Notes: generated by a model not told the origin, from the letters alone. 8,588 bases of DNA from Bacillota bacterium (GCA_017467985.1 JAFUJY010000093.1:1-8588); one strand, 5' to 3'. Numbered from the stretch's first letter, positions 1-7,287 are shown. Numbers and translations: made by a program.

Positions 1-993
1 ATAGATGGCATATGGAACACGTTATCCTGGATTGTGGCGGTAATGCTGCCTCCCATGGCTATTTTCTTTCCGTTATTTACGTTTTTGGAGGATGTGGGGT
101 ATTTACCCCGGCTGGCATTTAATTTGGATCGATGTTTTCAGTGCTGTGGGTCCTGTGGAAAGCAGGCGCTCCCCATGTGCATGGGGTTTGGCTGTAATGC
201 GGCGGGAGTTGTGGGCTGCCGGATTATCCAGTCACCCCGGGAGAGGATTTTGGCCATCCTGACCAATTCTTTTGTGCCCTGCAATGGAAGATTTCCTTTG
301 CTGGCGGCTATGGCAGCAATGTTGTGCGTGGGCCGCTCGGGATGGGCATCCATACTGGTATTGGGCTGCATTTTGCTGGGGATTGGGGCTACCTTTGGAG
401 CGACAAAGTTATTATCCGTCACCCTTTTAAGGGGAGTACCTTCATCGTTTGTATTAGAACTGCCCCCCTATCGTTTACCTAAACTCAGTCACATACTGGT
501 ACGTTCGCTCCTGGACCGGACATTATTTGTCCTGGGGAGGGCGGTGACAGCGGCGATCCCGGCGGGAGTTTTCATCTGGATATTAAGCAACTTTCAGATC
601 GCGGGCGTCACCCTTTTAAGTTACTGCACTGGCATTTTGGACCCGTTGGGGCATCTAATGGGAGTGGATGGAACGATTTTGATGGGCTTTTTACTGGGAA
701 TGCCAGCCAATGAAATTGTCATGCCCATTATTCTCATGGGGTACATGGGCAGTCAGGTGATGGCGGAGACAGGTACAGCAGTTATGACGCAGGTTTTATT
801 TAGTCAAGGCTGGACGGGACTGACCATGATCAATGTCATGATATTATGCCTATTTCACAGTCCCTGCATCACCACGCTTATGAGCATCCGCAAAGAAACC
901 GGTTCCCGGAAATGGACACTGATTGCGGCGGCATTACCCACGGTTCTGGGGATGGTTTTGTGTATCCTGACAACAGCCGTAACACGAATTTAA
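1..993 (+). CDS. feoB: Ferrous iron transport protein B, C-terminal part (5' end outside window)
   Basis: The reading frame is open from base 1 and ends at TAA 991-993, giving 330 residues of the membrane part of FeoB, the GTP-driven Fe(II) importer of the cytoplasmic membrane. Numbering from base 1, the first FeoB gate motif is visible as FLEDVGYLPR (28-37). The second conserved block, MGFGCNAAGVVGCR (61-74), is followed by SPRER and NSFVPCNGRFP, all typical of FeoB. Several hydrophobic segments follow, ending with a short basic and hydrophobic tail. The N-terminal G domain, with its GTP-binding motifs, lies upstream of the window. The region around the gate is rich in cysteine (C45, C48, C49, C52, C60, C65, C73), a pattern I recall from clostridial FeoB proteins. 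The first internal ATG (base 34) is not the true start, because the FeoB-like sequence continues upstream of it. No clear terminator follows the gene. The family call is secure. Confidence 0.93.
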   Translation: MDGIWNTLSWIVAVMLPPMAIFFPLFTFLEDVGYLPRLAFNLDRCFQCCGSCGKQALPMCMGFGCNAAGVVGCRIIQSPRERILAILTNSFVPCNGRFPLLAAMAAMLCVGRSGWASILVLGCILLGIGATFGATKLLSVTLLRGVPSSFVLELPPYRLPKLSHILVRSLLDRTLFVLGRAVTAAIPAGVFIWILSNFQIAGVTLLSYCTGILDPLGHLMGVDGTILMGFLLGMPANEIVMPIILMGYMGSQVMAETGTAVMTQVLFSQGWTGLTMINVMILCLFHSPCITTLMSIRKETGSRKWTLIAAALPTVLGMVLCILTTAVTRI

Positions 994-1021
994 AAACTTT
1001 AATAAGGTTGTAAGAAATCAG

Positions 1022-1050
1022 TTGTGTTTTTGCCCGGAATAGAGTATAAT
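1022..1050 (+). promoter_or_regulatory. Sigma-A-type promoter of the carboxypeptidase gene
   Basis: A perfect -10 box, TATAAT (1045-1050), lies 17 bases downstream of a -35-like TTGTGT (1022-1027). The start of transcription would fall near 1057, about 25 bases before the ATG at 1083. An AAGGAG ribosome binding site (1069-1074) follows at an 8-base spacing. This suggests that the carboxypeptidase, and perhaps the ABC transporter behind it, is transcribed independently of feoB. Confidence 0.62.
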
Positions 1051-1082
1051 ATACTAGATGAAACAAACAAGGAGTATGTGTC

Positions 1083-2153
1083 ATGAGAAGACGTATATAC
1101 CGTGCCCACGAGCGGTATGATTCCAGGAGAAGAGATGCGCGCTGGCCGCTGGTCCTGGTGGTCTGCGCGCTGCTATGCTTATGCATAGGCGTGGGTGGTT
1201 CTGTTTTTCATGTATGGGACAGGGTATTCCCGCCCCAGGCAATTCAGGCTAGTGCAAAAGCTGCCAGTGTTCAAAGCATGTCCGAGGCGCAGAATCACCT
1301 GCGGCAGAGCCTTCGCACCGAAGAGCCCGTGGTGGATGATATAGTAAGCCGCCTTTTGACCCTGTTGGACACGCAGTTACAGGAGAACACCTCGGCCGAG
1401 GGCATCGTGATTATGGATGAAGACGGTCAGTTATTATTTAGCCAAAACATTGACATGGAGCGTACACCCGCATCCATGACCAAGCTGCTGACGGCCATTG
1501 TGGTATTGGAAGCCGGCGCGTTGGATGATATGGTAATGGTGGACGATCTGTACGGTTGTTTTGAAGAAGGCAGCGTCCTGATGTGGTTAGAAGAATATGA
1601 GCAGATTGCCATGAAGGATCTGCTGGCAGCATTGATGGTGATGTCCGCTAACGATGCAGCTGCAGCGGTGGCACTGCACATGGCCGGTTCAATGGAAGGT
1701 TTTGCGGCTATGATGAATGAAAAGGCCCAGGAGATGGGTCTGACCCATTCTAATTTTGTCAATCCCCATGGCCTAACGGTGGAAGGGCATTATTCCTCTC
1801 CCGGGGACATGGTCCAGATCTTAAAACGAGCTGCAGAATATGACATTTTGCGGGAGCTGGCCACGATGGATGTGTACAAATTTACCAGCATCGATCCTTA
1901 TGGCGATGTTAAGGAATACGAGCTTAAGAGCAATAACGGTTTTGCAACGGGAGCCTATAGTGTGGATTCTTTTACATATATCTGCGGCAAGACCGGATAT
2001 ACCAAGGCGGCAGGACAATGCCTGGCGGCCGCCTTTGAAAGTGAAGATACAGGCAAGATGTACTATTGTGTAGTTATGAAGTCCGAAGCCCATTTTGATG
2101 ATATGAGCCAGACAGTATCATATCTGGGGGAACGGTTAGAGAGCGTAGGATAA
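1083..2153 (+). CDS. D-alanyl-D-alanine carboxypeptidase (PBP5/DacA-type, peptidase S11)
   Basis: This 356-residue protein would trim the terminal D-Ala from peptidoglycan pentapeptides at the outer face of the membrane. All three penicillin-binding active-site motifs are present in order. These are SxxK as S131-M-T-K134 (context TPASMTKLLTAIVVLEAG), SxN as S188-A-N190 (MSANDAAAAVA) and KTG as K303-T-G305 (ICGKTGYTKAAG). FVNPHGL (225-231), another S11 hallmark, lies between the last two. A basic N-terminus (RRR, RYDSRRRDAR) precedes one hydrophobic segment (about 22-42), so the protein is probably anchored by an uncleaved N-terminal helix with a linker to about residue 105. The protein ends soon after the catalytic domain and seems to lack the long C-terminal domain and amphipathic anchor of E. 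coli PBP5. The start is fixed by AAGGAG at 1069-1074. The exact paralogue (dacA, dacB or dacF) cannot be decided from sequence alone. Confidence 0.93.
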   Translation: MRRRIYRAHERYDSRRRDARWPLVLVVCALLCLCIGVGGSVFHVWDRVFPPQAIQASAKAASVQSMSEAQNHLRQSLRTEEPVVDDIVSRLLTLLDTQLQENTSAEGIVIMDEDGQLLFSQNIDMERTPASMTKLLTAIVVLEAGALDDMVMVDDLYGCFEEGSVLMWLEEYEQIAMKDLLAALMVMSANDAAAAVALHMAGSMEGFAAMMNEKAQEMGLTHSNFVNPHGLTVEGHYSSPGDMVQILKRAAEYDILRELATMDVYKFTSIDPYGDVKEYELKSNNGFATGAYSVDSFTYICGKTGYTKAAGQCLAAAFESEDTGKMYYCVVMKSEAHFDDMSQTVSYLGERLESVG

Positions 2154-2188
2154 TCATCCAAATCCACGAAAGAAAATAGGAGGTAGCA

Positions 2189-3118
2189 ATGCGTACAGCA
2201 GCAACGATACTGGATTTCCAGCATGTCACCAAGAAGTTTGGCAAGACAATCGCTGTAAATGATGTGACATTTCAGGTAAAAGAAGGGGAAGTATATGGTC
2301 TGTTGGGCCCCAATGGCGCCGGTAAGACCACAGTAATTAAGAGTATTGTGGGTCATCTGCGTCCCAGCAGCGGTTCCATCACCATTAGCAGTTATGATCT
2401 GCAGAAGGAGTTTGCGGATGCCATTGACTTTGTGGGTGCGGTGGTAGAATACCCCATGCACTATGAGTACATGAGCGGTTATCAGAACTTAAAGCTGACA
2501 GCCAACATGTATCCCGAAGTAACCAAGGCCCGTATTGAAGAAGTGATTGAACTGGTGGGCCTGCAGGGCCGTATTGACGAGCCTGTGCGCAAGTATTCTT
2601 TGGGTATGCGTCAGCGCTTGGCCCTGGCCCAGAGTATTCTGAACTACCCCCAGCTGCTGATCCTGGACGAGCCAATGAACGGTCTGGATCCCCTGGGTAT
2701 GCGGGATCTGCGCAACCTGTTAAGAAGTCTGGCGGCCAATGGCATGTCCATCCTGGTATCCAGCCATATTTTGGAAGAAATGGAACTGATGTGTGACCGC
2801 ATTGGTATTATGTCCCATGGTTACATGATTGCCGAGCGCAATATGGATGAGATTCATCATGCTCAGACGCCGGTGTATCTGGTGCGGGTCAATGACCCGG
2901 AAGAAGCATTAAAGCTTTTATCAGAGGAGTATGGTGAGCAGCTGCACGCCAAGGAGGCGGTGGGTGGCCGCATCGAGGTGGAGACCACTTTGATCAGCGC
3001 ATCCCAGATCAACCGGATTCTGATTAAGGCCGGTATTGAAGTGCAGGAGATACATGAAAAGAAGCAGTCGCTGGAGGAATTGTACCTGCAGCTGACCGGA
3101 GGTGCCGAAATTGAATAA
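2189..3118 (+). CDS. ABC transporter ATP-binding protein, BcrA/lantibiotic-immunity type
   Basis: This 309-residue cytoplasmic ATPase has a complete nucleotide-binding domain. Walker A is GPNGAGKT (40-47), the signature is YSLGMRQRL (136-144), Walker B is LLILDEP (156-162), the D-loop is NGLDP (164-168) and the switch histidine is SSH (H193). At the Q-loop position the sequence reads VGAVVEYP, with Glu (E87) instead of Gln. This E-loop is known from the LanF/BcrA subfamily, which expels bacitracin or lantibiotics and protects the cell. The C-terminal ~90 residues form the accessory domain usual for this class. AGGAGG (2178-2183) lies 5 bases before the ATG. The gap to the carboxypeptidase gene is only 35 bases with no convincing promoter or terminator, so co-transcription is likely. 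The permease gene overlaps its 3' end. The ATPase call is certain; the peptide-antibiotic substrate is inferred. Confidence 0.93.
   Translation: MRTAATILDFQHVTKKFGKTIAVNDVTFQVKEGEVYGLLGPNGAGKTTVIKSIVGHLRPSSGSITISSYDLQKEFADAIDFVGAVVEYPMHYEYMSGYQNLKLTANMYPEVTKARIEEVIELVGLQGRIDEPVRKYSLGMRQRLALAQSILNYPQLLILDEPMNGLDPLGMRDLRNLLRSLAANGMSILVSSHILEEMELMCDRIGIMSHGYMIAERNMDEIHHAQTPVYLVRVNDPEEALKLLSEEYGEQLHAKEAVGGRIEVETTLISASQINRILIKAGIEVQEIHEKKQSLEELYLQLTGGAEIE
3098..3102 (+). promoter_or_regulatory. Ribosome binding site that fixes a TTG start for the permease
   Basis: GGAGG (3098-3102) lies 8 bases before TTG 3111-3113. The alternative in-frame GTG at 3102 overlaps this Shine-Dalgarno sequence and so cannot use it. 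Starting at TTG gives the N-terminus MNKLILNEWIKLF, which resembles the usual beginning of BcrB-like permeases. Confidence 0.75.
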
Positions 3119-4658
3119 GCTGATTTTAAACGAATGGATTAAGTTATTTGCCCAGAAGGGTATTGTCGTATTATTGGTGTTAACCCTGTTGTCCAGCCTG
3201 GCATCGGTAGCGATCATTGAGATCAGCGACCACAATAACCGCATTAGCTGGCAGGAGACCTATCAGGAAGAAATTGACATGTACAACCGTCAGTTGACCC
3301 GTTATCCCACCTTTGATGAGGACGAGTGGGAAAATGAAATGTCTTACAAGGCCGATCTGATGAAGTGGAACAATCAGATTCAAAAGTATCAGTTCTGTCT
3401 GACCAACCAGATTCCCACCTGGGACTGGCGTATGAGCATTCTGGACCAATACTTTGATAATCTGCTGCTGCTGGATTGTGTGCGTTCCGGTGAATGGACC
3501 AGCGAAGACATGAACAAGTACTTTGGCTTTGCCACCGATCTGGACCTGCTGCAGGTGGAGGCTGAAAACGAGAGCCTGATGGTCTATGTACTGAGTAATG
3601 ACTACAAAACCTACAATCAGGACCAGCTGCAGAAGGCAGAGCAGTATGTAATCCAGCTGCAGGAAATGGCCTGGCTGGAAGATGAAGAAAAGACCATCGC
3701 TCTGGCAGAGAATGACGCAGCCATGTGGGAGCGCTATGTACAGTACGGTGTTGCCCCCTATGCCGAGGATAACTGGGTGAGCGTAGCCATTCTGCACATC
3801 CATGAGCATCAGGAGACTTACATTAATTATAGTCACCTGTCTCCGGAAGATCCCATGTTGGAAGCAGAAAATGCAGAGGAGCTGCAGAGTCTGCTGGATT
3901 ACTGCCAGGCAGCCGTAGCCAAAGATCTGTTTGCTCTGAATAATAACGTGGTATCCTACGACATTCAAAAGGATGTATATGTGGAGACCAGTACTTATAT
4001 CCACTATATGGATATGTCCATCTGGAGCAGTACCGTACTGGTTCTGGTGGGTATCGTTCTTGCCACCATTGTGGTTGCCAATGAATACCGCTATGATACC
4101 ATTAAGCAGCTGTTGATTTATCCTTATAAGCGGGGCAAGATTCTGGCAGCCAAGTCCCGAGCCGTTGGTTTGGTTTTGATGATCCTGTGCCTGATATTAT
4201 TCGGAATCAACCTGCTGCTGGGCTTCACACTGTATCCCAGCAACCAGGATATGCCTATTTTTACCACATATTTTAACGGTACCGTTTATTGGATGCCTTA
4301 TATCGTATTTGTACTGATCAAGTACGCATTTATCCTGATTCAGGCCTTGGTGATGGTTTCCATGGCCATGATGCTGGCAGTGATCAGTAAGTCTGCATCC
4401 ATCCCCATGACTGTTACCATTCTGGCATATCTGCTGCTGCCGGCCATTATCACCATCTCCTATGGTGCACTGGGTTCCCCGGATGCCTTTAAGTACCTGT
4501 TGTTCGGTAATTTGAACTGGGCACAGTACCTGGTTAGCAATGTGGGCGTACCCTATGCCCCCTGGTGGGTATCACTCCTTGTGGTTGCCGCCTGGTGGTT
4601 CATCATGCGCTGCATTACTTTCGCAGTATTTAAGAGAAGAGAAATCAGAGAGCAATAA
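3111..4658 (+). CDS. ABC-2 type permease with a large extracytoplasmic loop, partner of the preceding ATPase
   Basis: From TTG 3111 this is a 515-residue membrane protein. It begins MNKLILNEWIKLF, followed by a first membrane helix at about 17-37. Residues of about 38-303 are hydrophilic, acidic and rich in Gln, Tyr and Trp, with stretches that could form coiled coils (about 50-100 and 165-205). Five further hydrophobic segments follow at about 305-325, 352-375, 396-425, 430-453 and 484-508. This six-helix plan with a large loop between helices 1 and 2 fits the ABC-2/BcrB-like permeases, with the loop outside the cell. The gene overlaps the ATPase gene by 8 bases, so the two are translationally coupled and should form one exporter. 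ANEYRYDTIKQLL just after helix 2 matches the conserved cytoplasmic segment of this class. Peptide-antibiotic or lipid export is plausible, but the substrate is unknown. An intrinsic terminator follows 10 bases after the stop. Confidence 0.88.
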   Translation: MNKLILNEWIKLFAQKGIVVLLVLTLLSSLASVAIIEISDHNNRISWQETYQEEIDMYNRQLTRYPTFDEDEWENEMSYKADLMKWNNQIQKYQFCLTNQIPTWDWRMSILDQYFDNLLLLDCVRSGEWTSEDMNKYFGFATDLDLLQVEAENESLMVYVLSNDYKTYNQDQLQKAEQYVIQLQEMAWLEDEEKTIALAENDAAMWERYVQYGVAPYAEDNWVSVAILHIHEHQETYINYSHLSPEDPMLEAENAEELQSLLDYCQAAVAKDLFALNNNVVSYDIQKDVYVETSTYIHYMDMSIWSSTVLVLVGIVLATIVVANEYRYDTIKQLLIYPYKRGKILAAKSRAVGLVLMILCLILFGINLLLGFTLYPSNQDMPIFTTYFNGTVYWMPYIVFVLIKYAFILIQALVMVSMAMMLAVISKSASIPMTVTILAYLLLPAIITISYGALGSPDAFKYLLFGNLNWAQYLVSNVGVPYAPWWVSLLVVAAWWFIMRCITFAVFKRREIREQ

Positions 4659-4659
4659 A

Positions 4660-4698
4660 CCAAAATGGGCTGAGCACGAAAGTGTTCAGCTTTTTTGG
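4660..4698 (+). terminator. Intrinsic terminator after the ABC transporter genes
   Basis: GCTGAGCAC (4669-4677) pairs with GTGTTCAGC (4682-4690) across a GAAA tetraloop, with one G-U pair, and is followed directly by TTTTTT (4691-4696). Outside it, CCAAAA (4660-4665) can pair with TTTTGG (4693-4698), so the structure could also work on the opposite strand. It ends only a few bases before the ribosome binding site of the next gene. Confidence 0.88.
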
Positions 4699-4701
4699 TA
4701 T

Positions 4702-4711
4702 GGGAGGAAGG
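4702..4711 (+). promoter_or_regulatory. Ribosome binding site that fixes a TTG start for the sigma factor
   Basis: GGGAGGAAGG (4702-4711) contains GGAGG (4703-4707), 8 bases before TTG 4716-4718. An earlier in-frame TTG at 4695 lies inside the terminator T-run, upstream of this site and without a ribosome binding site of its own, so it is not the start. Confidence 0.75.
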
Positions 4712-4715
4712 AACA

Positions 4716-5189
4716 TTGCAGGAAAAAGATAAGTGGTTGGAGAAGCTGTACGAGCAGTATTATGACCAACTGTTAAGGAAAGGCTGTGACTTGTTGGGAG
4801 ACTGGTACATGGCCGAGGACGCCGTAAACGATGTAATTTGGATTGCTTGTGGAAAGTACGATCAGATTCGGAATATGCCATTTATTAAGGCGTGGCTGTA
4901 TGCTACTCTAAAAAATACCGTCAAAAATATGCAGAAGAATCACATTGCGGCACACGAGACGGTGAGCGAATGGGAAGATATGACGTCCCGGGAAGATGAG
5001 TATAATCTGGATGTTCTTTATGGTAACTTAAAGGATAATCCGGATTACATTCTGCTGAAAAAGTATGCATTGGAGCACTACCGTGTGTCGGAGTTGGCAG
5101 AAGAACAGGGTATCACTGTTGAAGCCTGTAAAAAGCGTCTGCAGCGGGCCAGAAAAAATCTACAAAAAGAAATTAAAAAAGATTTATAA
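4716..5189 (+). CDS. ECF-like RNA polymerase sigma factor
   Basis: From TTG 4716 this is a 157-residue protein, the size of a minimal ECF sigma factor, which would direct RNA polymerase to a specific promoter set. Region 2 spans about residues 9-72, with LYEQYYDQLLRKG (11-23), AEDAVNDVIWIACGKYD (33-49) and FIKAWLYATLKNTVKNMQK (56-74), matching the usual acidic core-binding helix and the W-L...N pattern. Region 4 spans about 108-155, ending in the helix-turn-helix YRVSELAEEQGITVEACKKR (122-141) and a basic tail RARKNLQKEIKK. An acidic linker (86-110) joins the two. The next gene encodes a single-pass membrane protein with a DUF4367-like outer domain, the usual anti-sigma arrangement. No promoter is obvious in the few bases between the preceding terminator and this gene, so transcription must come from read-through or from a promoter inside the permease gene. 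The regulon is unknown. Confidence 0.85.
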   Translation: MQEKDKWLEKLYEQYYDQLLRKGCDLLGDWYMAEDAVNDVIWIACGKYDQIRNMPFIKAWLYATLKNTVKNMQKNHIAAHETVSEWEDMTSREDEYNLDVLYGNLKDNPDYILLKKYALEHYRVSELAEEQGITVEACKKRLQRARKNLQKEIKKDL

Positions 5190-5246
5190 AATTTGTCCCC
5201 AAAGTGCATTTTCTTTACATTATATAGATAGAAGGAGGAAATCATC

Positions 5247-5990
5247 ATGAGTAACATGCAGAAGAAGAACCATGCAACTCATCGGAAGAATACACTGGAC
5301 GAGCGTCCGGCCGAATTGAACAGTAAAGCATCCTGGCAGCGATTCCAGAATCTTTACCAGCCTCAGAACAGTGACGGCATCTCGTTATACGAATGGAGTG
5401 ATGAAGAAAAAGTAACAGTAAAAAGAAAGCCCCATCAATATGGCTGGCTGCGGGGTCTTGTAGCCACAGCGGCTTGTATTGTATTGTTATTTGCAGTAGT
5501 ACCCGAATTGCAGGTGACAGCCATAAAAGTATGGAACACCGTAATTACCTGGAATGACAGTAAGCTGCAATTTGGTCAGGGAGCAGATAAGAATCTGAAC
5601 CTGTCTGAATTGGAGGGCGAATTTCCGGAGGATTTGCCGGTTGAGTATTTGCCGAAGTGGGTGCCAGAAGGGTATGAGTATGTGGAGACAACGTCGAGGG
5701 AGTCTTTGAGTTTTAAGATTTTTACGGTCTCATTTTATAATGAAACTAAAAATGATGAACTATTTTGCGATGTGAGAATATGGAAACGAACTCCTCAGGG
5801 AAACTATGAAAAAGATGAACGTGAGGTGGAAATCTATACGGTCAATGGTGTGGAACATATGATTTTTTATAACCTGGAAGAGTTGGTTGCAGTTTGGGTA
5901 ATTGACAACTATGAAATGTCAATTGATGGCCGTATATCTAAAGAAGATATGCGGCAGATGATCGATTCGATTTATGAGAAAGGAAGATAG
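5247..5990 (+). CDS. Putative anti-sigma factor: single-pass membrane protein with DUF4367-like outer domain
   Basis: This 247-residue protein has three parts. A polar N-terminal cytoplasmic part (1-66) contains SKASWQRFQNLYQ and would be the sigma-binding region. One membrane helix lies at about 67-86 (GWLRGLVATAACIVLLFAVV). The C-terminal part (about 87-247) should be outside the cell and begins its conserved block with YLPKWVPEGYEYVE (134-147), which resembles the DUF4367 domain often found in anti-sigma-like proteins of Clostridia. No zinc-binding anti-sigma motif (HxxxCxxC) is visible in the N-terminal part. The gene follows the sigma factor by 57 bases. AAGGAGG (5232-5238) lies 8 bases before the ATG. 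The next gene starts 2 bases after the stop. Codons become more AT-rich partway through the outer domain (after about base 5700). The pairing with the sigma factor is inferred from order and topology. A sensor of envelope stress or of an extracellular ligand is plausible. Confidence 0.75.
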   Translation: MSNMQKKNHATHRKNTLDERPAELNSKASWQRFQNLYQPQNSDGISLYEWSDEEKVTVKRKPHQYGWLRGLVATAACIVLLFAVVPELQVTAIKVWNTVITWNDSKLQFGQGADKNLNLSELEGEFPEDLPVEYLPKWVPEGYEYVETTSRESLSFKIFTVSFYNETKNDELFCDVRIWKRTPQGNYEKDEREVEIYTVNGVEHMIFYNLEELVAVWVIDNYEMSIDGRISKEDMRQMIDSIYEKGR

Positions 5991-5992
5991 TT

Positions 5993-6439
5993 ATGGTGAA
6001 AATGAAAAATAAGTGGGTTTGTGTATTGTTAGTAATGGTTATTGCAATGCAGAGTATATTGCCGGTATCGGCGGCGATGCCTGAGGCGGATGCGACGCCC
6101 TTGGCAGATGAGTATTTTAAGGACTATGACGCATATATTACGAATGAAAATGGAGATATTACATTAGAGTTCTGGGCTCAAGGCGTTTCCACAATGAGTC
6201 GTATTGGGGCAGCCGTTGTATACATTTACGAGCGTGCAGACGATACAGAAGATTGGAGAACAGTTAAGACCTGTTGGCAACAGAGTTATTCGTATTTATG
6301 CGGATATGATGTCAGAGAATATGGTTCCTATGTCACCTACGATGGTATTGATGGTTATGAGTATCGAGGCTATGTTGCTTTTGTAGCTGAAAACAGCAGT
6401 GGCAGCAGTCGTACGATTGGTATGTGGGTCTACCCGTGA
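5993..6439 (+). CDS. Small secreted protein of unknown function
   Basis: This 148-residue protein begins with a clear Sec signal peptide: basic MVKMKNK, a hydrophobic core (about 8-22) and a cleavage-like PVSAA near residue 28. The mature part (about 120 residues) is acidic, Tyr- and Gly-rich and has only two cysteines (KTCWQQ and YLCGYD, about 18 residues apart), which could form a disulfide. Alternating hydrophobic stretches (ITLEFWAQG, IGAAVVYIYERAD, YEYRGYVAFVAENSSG) suggest a small beta-sandwich domain. No enzyme motif, lipobox, LPXTG anchor or double-glycine leader was seen. AAGGAAG (5980-5986) lies inside the end of the previous gene, and the ATG follows that stop by 2 bases, so translation is probably coupled to the anti-sigma gene. 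It may be the ligand, target or effector of the adjacent regulators, but this is inference. I do not recognise a named family with confidence. Confidence 0.8.
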   Translation: MVKMKNKWVCVLLVMVIAMQSILPVSAAMPEADATPLADEYFKDYDAYITNENGDITLEFWAQGVSTMSRIGAAVVYIYERADDTEDWRTVKTCWQQSYSYLCGYDVREYGSYVTYDGIDGYEYRGYVAFVAENSSGSSRTIGMWVYP

Positions 6440-6455
6440 GGTGGGATAATTACCA

Positions 6456-7262
6456 ATGAAGAATATTACAATTTTGTACATTGAAAAAACGAGAAGCGAA
6501 GCTGAGATTTTAGTAAAATGTGTAAAAGAAGCACTGCCGGGGTTATACCCGGCAGCAGCTTCAGCCATTCGATTGCCAGAGGATACGCCGGTTCTTATTT
6601 GTACATACAGTACCGATGAGGCCCTTAGTATCATACTGCAGAAACAGTTCAATGTGGATCTTGTCATAATGGAGCTTGAGAATGAACGGCAGATAGTTGA
6701 ATGGGAACGTATTGATGTAATACGAAAGGCGTTGGGACATAAAAATACCCCTTTGTGGGTGTACACTCATTTAAGACACTATCGAAAAAAGTGTATGCAG
6801 GAATATGGTATACAGTTCCTTTTCGAAAAGAATGCAACTGCAGAACTTGTTGTGCAATTGAAGAAGATTTGCACGGATGAAAGTCAAGAGGCAGCATATC
6901 TTGAGCTTCCTATGCGTATTTATCCTGAAAGGAAAATGCTTGTTAGGGACATTCTGTGTATCCGAATTGAACGGGGTGTTCATCATATCTATTATGTGAA
7001 TGCTTCGGGTGATATCGCTCATCATTTGAGCTGTGAAACCTTCCTGGCCCACAATATAATGCTGCAAATGATGGAAAATGGTCAAGGTTCAGAAATGATC
7101 CGTATCAGCCGGACCTGCATGGTAAATGGCAATTATATAAAAGCCATGAAAGGGTCTGGAGAGAAAATGTATCTTTTGTTGTATCAGATGGGGGCAGAGA
7201 AGTTCTATATTAGCTATGAATCCTATCTGAAGGGAGTAAAGGAATATTTAGGCGAAAAGTAA
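6456..7262 (+). CDS. LytTR-type regulator with a degenerate receiver domain
   Basis: This 268-residue protein has a receiver-like N-terminal half (about 1-140) and a LytTR-like DNA-binding C-terminal half (about 150-265). In the second half, RDILCIRIERGVHHIYYVN (164-182) and MIRISRTCMVNGNYIKAMKG (214-233) match the LytTR pattern of D-I-x-x-I and F-I-R-I-x-R-x-x-x-V-N-x-x-Y-I. In the first half, DLVIMELE (68-75) aligns with the usual DLVILDIEMP. The phosphorylated Asp is therefore replaced by E73, and the normal acidic pair after strand 1 is reduced to ITILYIEKT. The conserved Lys region reads FLFEKNA (121-127), with the Lys apparently shifted by one. The receiver is therefore probably not phosphorylated in the usual way, and no histidine kinase gene is in the window. 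The gene starts 16 bases after the secreted-protein gene, with a weak AGGTGG (6439-6444) upstream. LytTR proteins often control secreted or cell-surface factors, which fits the flanking genes. Confidence 0.8.
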   Translation: MKNITILYIEKTRSEAEILVKCVKEALPGLYPAAASAIRLPEDTPVLICTYSTDEALSIILQKQFNVDLVIMELENERQIVEWERIDVIRKALGHKNTPLWVYTHLRHYRKKCMQEYGIQFLFEKNATAELVVQLKKICTDESQEAAYLELPMRIYPERKMLVRDILCIRIERGVHHIYYVNASGDIAHHLSCETFLAHNIMLQMMENGQGSEMIRISRTCMVNGNYIKAMKGSGEKMYLLLYQMGAEKFYISYESYLKGVKEYLGEK

Positions 7263-7287
7263 AAAACGACTGAAACCGACAGATTCG

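Noticed and set aside
138..422. Minus-strand open frame within feoB
   Set aside because: Antisense shadow of a conserved membrane-protein gene without any recognisable feature.
994..1021. Terminator after feoB
   Set aside because: Only weak imperfect pairing (AACTT with AAGGTT) and no T-run directly behind it.
2149..2154. GATAAT as a -10 box for the ABC ATPase gene
   Set aside because: No acceptable -35 sequence lies 16-18 bases upstream; the 35-base gap fits an operon better.
3102..3104. GTG as start of the permease
   Set aside because: It overlaps the GGAGG site itself, so it could not be served by it; TTG 3111 has ideal spacing.
3180..4004. Long open frame on the minus strand inside the permease gene
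   Set aside because: It lies wholly antisense to a well-supported gene, shows no domain or ribosome binding site, and is rich in Ile, Leu, Val and Gln as expected from the reverse of acidic, Gln-rich coding sequence.
4695..4697. TTG as start of the sigma factor
   Set aside because: It lies in the T-run of the terminator with no ribosome binding site of its own, upstream of the strong site at 4702-4711.
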